Part shown: positions 10,801-18,500 of the stretch, piece after piece | How positions within the stretch are numbered: position 1 is the first letter of the stretch | Layout of the letters: the number at the start of each line of letters is the position of its first letter | Assembly (NCBI GenBank): GCA_002713215.1 | Contig: PAVO01000007.1 | Span: 124,001-188,000, forward strand | Reading direction: 5' to 3' | Length of the DNA: 64,000 nt | Source of the DNA: Crocinitomicaceae bacterium | GTDB taxonomy: Bacteria > Bacteroidota > Bacteroidia > Flavobacteriales_G > Salibacteraceae | Position numbers and translations under genes: made by a program | The notes under the pieces: model-generated | Told to the model about the DNA's origin: nothing | What the model saw: only the letters and a program-made list of their open reading frames with translations | Databases searched by the model: none

Positions 10801-12029
10801 TCACAGTCGAATTGGTTTCTGCCATTTTCGAAGAAACCAAATTGGTCTTTGCCCGTATAAGGAGAGAAGATTCGCGTTAACTCGTCGATTGGGCACAATG
10901 AACCGTCTGGCTTAAGGCCTTCCAAGTCACAGTTATGTTCATTTCGATTGTTTTTACGCAATCCGAATTGGTCAATACCGTCCTTGCCAAAAATGCGAGG
11001 AATATCTTCGATATCACACAGGTTGCCATTACGGTCAACGCCCTCTAATGAGCATCCCGCCGCATTGAAACCGTCTTTGTCTAGCCCGAACTGATCTAGC
11101 CCTGTTTCCGGGTCGAAGATGCGAGTGATGTCTTCTACAGCGCAAACAGTACCATCAGGCTTTAATCCATCGATATTACAATTATTCTCGTTAAAACCGT
11201 TAACGTCGAATCCAAACTGGTCACGTTTGTTTTTGTCATATACACGTGTGATTTCATCGATTGAACACTTTGTGCCATCTTCACGATTTCCTCGAATGTC
11301 ACAGCCGTGCTCATTGAAACCATGGCGATCGAATCCCAGCTGGTCTCTGCCGCTGTCGTCATAAATACGCGTAATATACTCGGCAGGACACATGTCGCCG
11401 TTTTTGTCTCGGCCTTGACGATCACATCCGAACTCATTGAAGCCATCAGGGCCGAACATACGTTCTTCCTGACAACCCTGAAGGATGTCACACACATTTT
11501 CAGGCAATGCACCAGAGAATGGGTCTTTGGCAACTTCAACGGACTCAGGCTGACAAGATTGACCATCTTCTGTCATACCTGCACGGTTACAACCGTCTTT
11601 GTTGAAGCCAGTAAAGCAGTGATAGCCTTGACTGTCATATTCGGTCTCGAAACACGTAGGCTCATCGCGAAGCATTTCTTCGATCTCGTCAGATGTCATT
11701 AATGGCAACCAATTCTTGGCAACACTATCAAGCACACAAAGGTCACGGATGTTCGCGCCTTCACCAACTTTGGTTCGCGTTTGCTTGATGTCTTCACAGT
11801 ATTGCTTCACTGCGTCTGGATCTGCGTCGTTAATTTTGCTTCCATCAAACGCGGTGTCTTTGACCTGTGTAACGGCCGCTTGTCCAGCGCCGCCACCATT
11901 GTCTTTATTCATGACCGCATTGAACACAAATACACCAAGGAGAACGAGTAATGCAGCTGCCACTACAGCACCCGCCATTATCAGAGGCTTTTTAGGTAGG
12001 CCTTTTTTTTGATTTGCTTTTTCTAACAT
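4875..12029 (-). CDS. dotG: Giant DotG/IcmE-like core-channel protein
   Basis: About 2,384 residues; Legionella DotG has about 1,050. A short cytosolic tail is followed by one membrane segment (residues 15-40). Residues 145-745 and 1490-2090 hold about 14 repeats each of 34-38 residues with paired cysteines: GCxxxGxxxDGxxC with C-x11-C spacing, then IPRI/ITRI and DQFG. Residues 746-1470 hold ten 60-70 residue repeats (PLLDENGNPV, GKPVYVDE, RDPxTGELLLDE, KKGPF). The last 200 residues, with VGLMALVHVKTPINS, GTIEVPY and an SLNVGDNSG segment, are the conserved TrbI/DotG domain that forms the channel in the outer-membrane core. The ATG at 12029 is preferred to 12035 because AAGGA then lies seven bases away. 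Neighbours dotH and dotF confirm it. Confidence 0.88.
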   Translation of the reverse strand: MLEKANQKKGLPKKPLIMAGAVVAAALLVLLGVFVFNAVMNKDNGGGAGQAAVTQVKDTAFDGSKINDADPDAVKQYCEDIKQTRTKVGEGANIRDLCVLDSVAKNWLPLMTSDEIEEMLRDEPTCFETEYDSQGYHCFTGFNKDGCNRAGMTEDGQSCQPESVEVAKDPFSGALPENVCDILQGCQEERMFGPDGFNEFGCDRQGRDKNGDMCPAEYITRIYDDSGRDQLGFDRHGFNEHGCDIRGNREDGTKCSIDEITRVYDKNKRDQFGFDVNGFNENNCNIDGLKPDGTVCAVEDITRIFDPETGLDQFGLDKDGFNAAGCSLEGVDRNGNLCDIEDIPRIFGKDGIDQFGLRKNNRNEHNCDLEGLKPDGSLCPIDELTRIFSPYTGKDQFGFFENGRNQFDCDMNGLKPDGSLCPKDQRTSLVNPKTGLDINNLDADGYAANGCNIEGFRRDGSRCDVEDIPRIFDPVTGLDQFGLNKDGFNEHNCNVEGLRPDGTQCDFDDIPKIYDPETGRDQFGFDKKGFNEKNCDINGRRPDGSLCPAEDVTRIYDPITGADQFGLDKDGFSIETGCDLKGFRRDGSRCDYDDIPKIWSANGINQLGMDKDQRNANGCDLAGRKEDGSMCTEEEMTVWYDDAGMSPFHKNKEGFGRLGFNDLGFNEHNCDINGLKPDGTVCSIDEITRVFDAETGLDQFGLDKDGFNEYGCSLEGLNRNGEKCDPALVPRIFGADGVDQLGQHISELDDDAWAKGAVPISDLKPLLDENGNPVLFNGKPVYVDEQGRLRDPETGLLLTDENGNVVRLNSQGDLVTDGGIVKKGPFKSGTASKAKLTQLLDKDGKPVMLNGKAVYVDEDGFARDPLTGELLLDENGDPIRLDENGNLVSDSGIIKKGPFEKGETITPLLDTSALTPLLDENGNPVMIDGKPVYVDEDGFARDPVTGELLLDEKGNPIRLDENGNLVSDSGIIKKGPFSQSKALTPLLDENGEQVMIDGKPVYVDENGFARDPLTGELILDEEGNPIRLDENGNLVSDAGIVKKGPFAKGKSLTPLLDKNGKPVMIDGKPVYVDENGFARDPITGELLLDENGNPIRLDENGNLVSDSGLVKKGPFSKGQKIKPLVDANGNPVMLDGKPVYVDENGFVRDPLTGKVMLDENGNPIRLDKNGDLVSASGVIKKGPFKPATSAAPLLDENGKPVLINGKKVYVDEFGNIRDLETGEIVTTEDGTPLKLDKDGNIVAGDKIFKKGPFKPSDVTKPKLRQLLDENGKPVMIDGKPVYVDENGFARDPITGELLLDEEGNPIRLDENGNLVSDAGVIKEGPFTQGDLLTPLLDENGNIVMVDGKPAYVDEDGNLRDLETGEIITDKDGNPIFLDENGNLATKDGVYKKGPFTKAESDADKKRPLLGENGEPVYFDGEQVFVDEMGRLKDKDGNFILGPDGKPLRVNEYGQVVTESGQVIPPSAFTDANGEKMDGAFVAGEPMSEHELAALAAASKLTDAQRKALGLDEFGYNEAGCGLNGLNRQGELCDYDDIPKLIDPETGFDQFGFKDGYNIYGCDIDGKDRQGNACKDEHITRIFDAKGRDQFGNDEAGFGENGLNDEGKNALGCDAMGGGEGCSEGHANKLYDGAGVDQFHKSKDGKDRLGLVNGFNDKGCGLDGLDRLGNRCALEDIPRAFGSDGFDQFGLNEDGYNRFNCNLEGKRPDGSQCPDNQITRIYDKNNLDQFGLTPLRRNDKGCGVDGFTPDGKRCAFEDIPKVVGQDGKDQFGFFADGYNENNCDINGLDREGKACAPENITRIYDPVTGLDQFGLDKDGFNAAGCSLEGVNRDGELCAPEDIPRIVGIDGFDQMGFSDAGFNAAGCDYYGYDKDGELCSADKLTRVFDKKGKDQFGVDKKTNTNENGCGLDGRNKFGKICKPALQVKFKTADGKDQFGFVDGVNENGCDINGLRKDGTRCEHDEITRIIDPKTGLDQLGLDENAINESGCSLDGLKADGTPCDPSDLTHWLDGKGKDQFGLNADKVNDKGCNLFGYKADGTPCGVEDAPAIYGDDGFSQLGYNKNLLDAEGYGPDGLDADGCDRNNMDKDGKRCGAHQDLALTVEDGEYLTEQRKVVDDWLKQMEVQPTDIGAGTYTYVEPETEEVQAQPIELVGLQNNQGAGGNQPGGNQSGDGGAATGNGQIEIPVGLMALVHVKTPINSDYSQDVYATLLGTAMDGATLKGTIEVPYIDDPVMPRDKFRYVFTSIVWNRKSYPIDAISLNVGDNSGMVSADDVDYHRWQRYGGLVIASAVQALDASFLDSQEQQLLSDQTEQNALLYSQLYGDNTLNLTKQNLQIATSHISDLAKEQFTRRPTIEEGTGQHIIIFRQEVDNDELPMLFSELE
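7620..9790 (-). repeat. Tandem ~190-210 bp in-frame repeats inside dotG
   Basis: Ten tandem coding units of roughly 60-70 codons, each ending in KKGPF, KEGPF or a degenerate form. At DNA level, phrases equivalent to 'ccattctcatcaagacgaat' and 'cgtgcgaacccattctcatc' recur nearly unchanged, so recent duplication or gene conversion is likely. Two units near 8090-8230 and 8720-8850 are almost identical. The block splits the cysteine-paired repeats into two halves. Confidence 0.85.
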
Positions 12030-12048
12030 GAACATTCCTTGTTACTTG

Positions 12049-12990
12049 TTATTCAATGTGAAGCCAGTGGATTTGAGAGTCTTTCTTCATTGCTAATAGT
12101 GGTATTTTCTTAAACACTAAAAGCTTGTAGCGGCCATCATTGGCTGCGACAACATCAATCGGGTCAGGGTTGTAGGCATCGTGTGGAGTAAGAACAAACA
12201 TCTCATCCCCCTTAGTCCAAACAACAAAGTCACGCTCATCTACAGGCTCTCTGTAGTCATCAAAAACGCGTTTCTGTTCGTACCCATCCGGAGTCATAAA
12301 TTGCAGCATCAACTGCTTTGCTGGATCACGATTCAGTTTTGGGGCTACACGCAATCCCTGCGAATAGTTATTTAATGCAAGTGCTCTTTGTGACGCAGAA
12401 CTATCACCAAATCCGTCCACTTCAACATTTACGTCGAAGTAAACTTCATCATCTGTAATATCGAAAAGGAACGTAACGGGGCGTTGCTCGCCTTTGAGCT
12501 TTACTGGTAAGTTCGTTTTGCCAGCACGCTTCTTCGGACGCACAGTGATCATATTAGGTTTTTTCACTTCAACGCTAACGACTTCTTTATTCGAGATATC
12601 GGTTAACGTATCCACTTCCCATGGATGACCTAACACGTCAGTAAAGATAAGCGTTGTATTAAAAGTGTGAGAAAGTTTAATTACTGGGATACCAGGTTCT
12701 TTTAAACTTACGTGAACGGTCTTATTGGTGATTTGCAAGCCATCGTTCGGCTCGTAACGAAACAAGTCGTTCTTTCGCAGGTACTGACGAAACTCTTCGT
12801 GTTCTTCAACAGTCAGGGGAGATGTCTTGTTACCTGCTTCGTCAACGACCAAAGAGTTCAGCATCTGCTGAACCTTTTCTTTATATACCTTTGGCGGCTC
12901 TGGCTCTTTGTCGCCTCTGCGCGAAGCTGCTGCTGTACTCGACACAGCAACCATCACTAGCGCGGCTAACACGTTCGTCATCCTTGACAC
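12049..12990 (-). CDS. dotH: DotH/IcmK-like outer-membrane core protein
   Basis: About 313 residues. DotH/IcmK (TraN in IncI plasmids) forms the outer-membrane ring of type IVB systems with DotC and DotD and surrounds DotG. The sequence starts with a signal peptide (TNVLAALVMVAVSSTAAA), then an N-terminal region with VQQMLNSL-type helices, a central beta-rich domain (IPVIKLSHTFNTTLIFTDVLG, HPWEVDTLT) and a beta-rich C-terminal part. IPVIKLS and TLIFTDxxGxPW are typical of DotH. The frame opens at 13020, but a GTG at 12990 has GAGAGGG about five bases upstream, making it the best start. It is first of the dotH-dotG-dotF run; dotI, usually upstream, is not here. Confidence 0.8.
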   Translation of the reverse strand: MSRMTNVLAALVMVAVSSTAAASRRGDKEPEPPKVYKEKVQQMLNSLVVDEAGNKTSPLTVEEHEEFRQYLRKNDLFRYEPNDGLQITNKTVHVSLKEPGIPVIKLSHTFNTTLIFTDVLGHPWEVDTLTDISNKEVVSVEVKKPNMITVRPKKRAGKTNLPVKLKGEQRPVTFLFDITDDEVYFDVNVEVDGFGDSSASQRALALNNYSQGLRVAPKLNRDPAKQLMLQFMTPDGYEQKRVFDDYREPVDERDFVVWTKGDEMFVLTPHDAYNPDPIDVVAANDGRYKLLVFKKIPLLAMKKDSQIHWLHIE

Positions 12991-13093
12991 ATTACCCTCT
13001 CTTTGTCGAACTAACGACAACTCAAAAATCCCTTTAATCCAACGCCTATTCTAATCGATTTTCGCCAACCTGTACGCAAAAAACTGAAAAAAA

Positions 13094-14152
13094 CTAAGCG
13101 TTTCTCTTGTCGTTACTTGCGCTGGGGGATGCTGGAGATGTGCTTTGCGTCGGTGCCGGCGTGCGAGATGGCTTCTTCATTGCCGGATCCTGAATTAGAT
13201 CCAACACTGCTTTATTGGCCACCTCCGGTGTAAGGCCTTTACTACCACTTCTCTTTCTTCCATAACGTTCACGAGAGGTTTTAGTCGTCTTATGCCCCAT
13301 CAAAGCAGCACGTTCTTTCTCACTGACGTTAGGATCCGCCTTTGCATTGGAAGAAAATTGGTGACGACCAGTATAAAGCGTAATGTTTGCCTTTCTACGA
13401 GGCCACAGGCGCTTATTTATTCGATTCAAAAGGTATGAACACCCTGAGTAATGACGTTCATTTAGCCCCTCTTCCTCGGCTTCAGCAAAGCTTTTTACAT
13501 AAAGCATGTGCTTGCGAATAGCTGACATCCAGTATTCATCTGTTTCAGTCAGATCAATATCTCGAAATGCAGCATAGGAACGCTTTTCATTATGCTTAAA
13601 ATTAGGGGACCGCAACACTACTCGCCCTGCTTCTTCGATAAGCTCTGCCTCTTGCCATTCGTTTGGGCGCAAACCTGTCGCTACTGATGCTTTTAACCAA
13701 AGCACCAAAGCTTCAGACCAAGCCGCGTCTAGCGCCTCAGCACACTCAATGATTTGGTTAAGCTGAGCTTCGGTAACGTTCTTTTTACGCAAGCCACTTG
13801 TACGTTTAGGGCGCTGAGATTTCGGCAATCCTTTGGCAGCCGCCATTTTATCTTCGAGCTTTAATCGAGCATCTTTCGTTATTGAAGGATCTACATTTTG
13901 GTCCAGTAACAAACGATAACCTGCACGTGTCATTCGCCAGGTAGAGGATGCCCATGTTGGCACATGAAAATGAAGACACCATGTTATTGCTGCCTGCAAA
14001 GCCATGACCTCTGTCACTTCTTTTGTTTTTGGGTCTTTTATTTTTATAACGTGCTTACCGTAAACGTGCGCCTGCTCCCTTGCTTCTTTCAGGCAGCGGC
14101 GCGCGTTTTCAAATGCTTTACGGTAATACGTCTGCTCTTTCGTTTCACGCAT
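13094..14152 (-). CDS. Tyrosine recombinase / phage-type integrase
   Basis: 352 residues. The C-terminal catalytic domain shows the arginine of box I in ATGLRPNEW (near residue 168), a box II segment LYTGRHQFSSNAK (near 275), LMGHKTTKTS (near 298) and the tyrosine in SRERYGRKR (near 308). The usual box II is HxLRH; here the first histidine is replaced by tyrosine (YTGRH), a substitution tolerated in some family members. The N-terminus is helical and core-binding-like; the last 40 residues are a Pro/Ser tail. It follows the ankyrin gene with a 13-base gap, probably one transcript. It could integrate the element, resolve dimers or act in plasmid recombination; no attachment site was found beside it. 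Confidence 0.85.
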   Translation of the reverse strand: MRETKEQTYYRKAFENARRCLKEAREQAHVYGKHVIKIKDPKTKEVTEVMALQAAITWCLHFHVPTWASSTWRMTRAGYRLLLDQNVDPSITKDARLKLEDKMAAAKGLPKSQRPKRTSGLRKKNVTEAQLNQIIECAEALDAAWSEALVLWLKASVATGLRPNEWQEAELIEEAGRVVLRSPNFKHNEKRSYAAFRDIDLTETDEYWMSAIRKHMLYVKSFAEAEEEGLNERHYSGCSYLLNRINKRLWPRRKANITLYTGRHQFSSNAKADPNVSEKERAALMGHKTTKTSRERYGRKRSGSKGLTPEVANKAVLDLIQDPAMKKPSRTPAPTQSTSPASPSASNDKRNA

Positions 14153-14165
14153 TCAGCAGGCTCTC

Positions 14166-15434
14166 TTAAGACTCAGGGTTTTCCTTCATCGACTGCATAA
14201 TTGCTTGACGAATCATTTCAGCCGATTTGAACGCTTTTTGCTCCATTGCGGAATGCAGCATCAACAACTCATCAGAACCCGGGAGGAATAAGAAATCCAC
14301 ACCACTAACAATCAGAAGGCCTACAACTTTGTAGTTGTCTTTTTCTAGCGCAAGCTGAATCAAGTTGATCTTAATCGGTTCTTCTTCACCAGGAATACCC
14401 TGAACATTAATTAGAACCGTTGGATCTGCACCAAGGTCAATTAGCTTCTTAGCGTATTCAACATTACCGCCATAAACTTCACTCAGTGTCGCAGCCATCA
14501 AACCAGAAAGACCACCATTATCTCTGTAATCAATAGAGAATTTAGGGTATGTCGTTAGTTTTTCATACATCAAATCGGCAGCAATATTGTAGCCTTTCAG
14601 AATCATTTGAATCCAAATTTCGTGAAGTTTGGCAAACTGATACTTACTACCATTTTTGGTTTCATCTTCAATCCATGCATCAACGATAGCCTGCATTTCA
14701 ATCATTTGAGCCTGACTTAACGGCGTGTTTGTGAAAAGGCCTTTTTTACCCTCAGTTTGCTCTGCAATATGAGCCTGAGCCACACGTACAAACTTCATAT
14801 TATTGCTCGCACTGGCAATAACCATTGGCGTCATGCCATTAGGCAGAGGTTGATGAGGGTTTGCGCCCGCTTTAAGCAAAAGGCGAAGTACCAGTTCGTA
14901 GTAGTCTTTATCAATATACTTGTCCGTGGCAAGTAAACTGATAGGCGTCACTTCATCGCCGGCAGTTGTCAGCGTAAATGGCGTATTTATACCGTTTGGA
15001 TTTGTTTCGATAAGCGCTTTGACGTACTTAATATTGCCAGTATCCAGCGCCATGACAAAGTCGTTAAATACACCACCTTGAAAAGAGTAGCTCAACCAAC
15101 CTTCAACATCTCTGTTCTTCAGTAGATTGACAGCCTCTTGCTCTCGTTTGGTCTGGATAAGGTAACTGGTAATGTGAATTTTTGCCTGCATTCCCGTAGC
15201 ACCAATGGTAACCCATGGCCCGTGAGCCTTAACCATAGAGGCCAGAGACAGGTAACGTGCGCTCTCTTCTTTGCCATCAAGCAAACGCTCGATATACATA
15301 GAGTCAACAACAACATCATCGTTAGATTCAACAGACATGGGATCGAACACCACACTGTTCGCAGATGCGACATGTGGCATTAGCAAGCTACTTGCAGCAA
15401 GAATGAGCGGCGCCAGGCGCGTGATGTATGACAT
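14166..15434 (-). CDS. Exported ankyrin-repeat protein
   Basis: About 422 residues. A signal peptide (LAPLILAASSLLMPHVASA) is followed by degenerate ankyrin repeats: VKALIETNPNGINTPF, LVLRLLLKAGANPHQPLPNG-MTPMVIAS and AKKLIDLGADPTVLIN are the clearest. Ankyrin repeats bind proteins; exported forms are usually periplasmic. The ATG at 15434 is preferred to 15440 because ACAAGGA is then about six bases upstream, the same leader arrangement as dotG. It is probably cotranscribed with the recombinase. Partner and role are unknown; association with the secretion system is possible. Confidence 0.7.
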   Translation of the reverse strand: MSYITRLAPLILAASSLLMPHVASANSVVFDPMSVESNDDVVVDSMYIERLLDGKEESARYLSLASMVKAHGPWVTIGATGMQAKIHITSYLIQTKREQEAVNLLKNRDVEGWLSYSFQGGVFNDFVMALDTGNIKYVKALIETNPNGINTPFTLTTAGDEVTPISLLATDKYIDKDYYELVLRLLLKAGANPHQPLPNGMTPMVIASASNNMKFVRVAQAHIAEQTEGKKGLFTNTPLSQAQMIEMQAIVDAWIEDETKNGSKYQFAKLHEIWIQMILKGYNIAADLMYEKLTTYPKFSIDYRDNGGLSGLMAATLSEVYGGNVEYAKKLIDLGADPTVLINVQGIPGEEEPIKINLIQLALEKDNYKVVGLLIVSGVDFLFLPGSDELLMLHSAMEQKAFKSAEMIRQAIMQSMKENPES

Positions 15435-15523
15435 AAACATTCCTTGTTTAATTTTCCCGACTGAGCGAGAGCGTAAAATTTCCTTATTTCACGACTATAA
15501 TAACACAATCAAGACTAATTGTA

Positions 15524-18500
15524 TTAGCGTTTCTTGACCTTAGGTACCACATGAAGCTTTTCATCTTCGGATGGGTAATATCGTTTAATGGCTTCCACAC
15601 TTAACGTGATACCAAAGTTGTTGCAAGAAACTTCACCGGCAACCAACATCACCGCACCGTCTTCAATCAATTTACCATTAAACTCTTTAACAGGCTTATT
15701 GCCGAAGATCATACAACTGACATTATCAGCGCCATTCTCTAAGTTAAAGAACAGCATATTTTCACCAAACCAAACACTATCTTCGCGCTTAACTGTCTTT
15801 TGAACAACATTACGAACAATACCATAGGTTGTAACGCGCTGTTCATTGTAACTATCATCAATCAAGCCCACGGTAACGGGGCAACCATCAATAATCGAGC
15901 TCGGAGGTTCACGCTCCACCTTATCAGCAACTTTAAGCACTTTAATTGGGTTCGACGTTAGATAAATACCTGCATAGTGGCGCTCTGCATTCAGTGTTTC
16001 GATAACACTCTTGCTTAATACTTCATCGAAATGCGCATCCCAATTCTCTTTAGCTGATTCAGAATGTTTAACATGGTAATACGCTCGAACAAACTCCAGC
16101 TCAAACGGCGTTAGATCTCTTTGCAATGTCTTCGCCATCAGCTTGTTCATTACGCTCTTTTCTTCAAGACCACTGTTCAAAATGTCGCTAACCCAAGGGA
16201 TAGAGTTTTCTTTGGTCACCTTCTTTCGATAGAAAGCCTGATCTTCTTCTGGCATAACCGAGAATTTTTTGATGTACGAAGCACCTGCAATTGCACTAAC
16301 GTAAGCGTAGAACTCTGTTTCGTTCATGAAGCCAATATGATCATGCAAAGGGCTTTTCTCTTCGCTGTTCTTGTAGGCCTTCGACGGGATAATTCTATCT
16401 CGTAACCAGACCATAAATTCACGACCATTCCAACCTTCATGCGAGGAAACTCGACGAGGGATGAAGCTATCAAACGCACCTGTCGTTGATAATGACTTGA
16501 TTGAGTCAGAGCCAGGTTTGTGCTGGTAAGATTTTAAACGATACAAGAAATCGAATACCGACAAGTAACGACCGTTTTTCTCTCGCTCACTTACAATATC
16601 AGCGGCACTCTTACCCATATCCCTCAGTTTACCCAGACCGTAACGAATACTTTGAATTCCGCCTGACTTAAAGCGCACATCCGATTCATTGATGTTAGGT
16701 GCAAGAACCTTAATCCCCATCGCCTGAGAAGCTTCAAACACAGTTCCACTGATCTGATCTAAGTTTCGGAAACTCATTGCAGCACTATAGAACTCAACTG
16801 GGTAATGCGTTTTCAAATAGGCCGTTTTATAGGTGATGATTGAGTAAGCAACAGCATGACTCTTGTTGAACCCATAACCAGCAAATTTCTCTACTTTTAG
16901 GAACACCTGATTGAAACGCACATATTGAGTTAAAGCGAAATAAAGGCGATTCATCACTTCTTCTACTTTAGCGTCATCCAGATCGGACAAGCCAACCTTC
17001 ACAGCTGTAAAGATACCGCTTTGGTAATGCTGCTTAAACAAACGAACAACATAGTTAAAGTCATTTAGGCGCTTTTCCAGTATATCTCTCTGGTCTTCTT
17101 TTAACTTCAAAAGGACAACAAGACCATCGATCACCTTGTCATGCTCAGCCAGGTACCCCTTTTCATCGATACAACTTTCTATACCAAGGGCCTCTAACTC
17201 CGCACGAATATCGTTCAGGCATACATCAAGTTTAAAGTCGAAGTTTTGTTTTTCACCAATCTCGTAGTAATGCTCACGCCAGAAATCTTGCGCTCGACCG
17301 TTATAAACTTTTTTCTGCCGAGCCATTTCTTCAACTTTTTTCTTACCCATTGCGCGACGCAGTATATCCGCCTCACCTAATGAATAACCTGCAAGTTCTC
17401 GAACGATACTCATAACCTGCTCTTGATATACGATACAACCAAAGGTGTCTTTGGTTACCGTTTCAAGGGCTGGGTGGTCGTAGGTTGGCGCTTTACGGTC
17501 GAATTTAACATCAACATATTCTTCCACCATGCCGCTATCAAGTGCACCCGGTCGATATAACGCAGACAATACTGCAATCTCACCAATACTTCGCGGCTGC
17601 AAGTTGCCAACGAGTTTTCGCATCCCCTCACTTTCAAGCTGAAACACGTCACTCAGAATTTGATCGCAAATCAGGTTAAACACTTTCTCATCATGTTTAT
17701 CTAGTTTACGGGGATCAAGAGTCACCCCATGGTTTTGTTCGATTTGCAACACGGCCTCATCAACGATAGATAGATTTCTTAAACCTAAAACGTCGAATTT
17801 AACCAAACCAGCGCTTTCAATATCATCTTTATCGTAGATACTGAAAAAATTGCCTTTATCATCACATTCAATTGCTGAGTGATCGGTAATAGTCGTCGGT
17901 GCAATTACAACACCGCCAGCATGCACACCATATGTTGATTTCTTACCTGTTAGCGCACGAGCATGCTGGAAAATCTGCCTAAATACAGGCTGGGTATTCA
18001 ACAACGGACGAATTAAATCGTGTTCAACCAACTGATCCCACTTCACACTTGCTACAGCACTATTAATACCAAGTGAAGACTCAACCTGACTAATGAGAAA
18101 CTTCAAGTGATTCTCATAAGTCATACTAAGCCCCATCGCCTTACGCACTGAACTAATAGCAGACTTCAACTGATAGTGGTTCATGTTCGCGATTTGCGAA
18201 GATGAAGGGAAGCGAGAGCCCGGTTGTTGGTACTTTTCACTGATGTATTCGAGCACACTGTTACGATCGGCGTTTCTCCCTGCACCGAAGTCAACATCAA
18301 TATCAGGCATACTTACACGTTCAGGATTCAAAAATCGTTCAAATTGAAGATCATATTCAATAGGATCAACATCTGTGATTTCCATACCGTAAACTATCAA
18401 AGAACCTGCACCTGAGCCTCGACCGTCACCAACTGGAACACCCATATCTCGCGCGGTGCTCACAATGTCGTATTCAATCAAGAAGTAACCAGAAAAGCCC

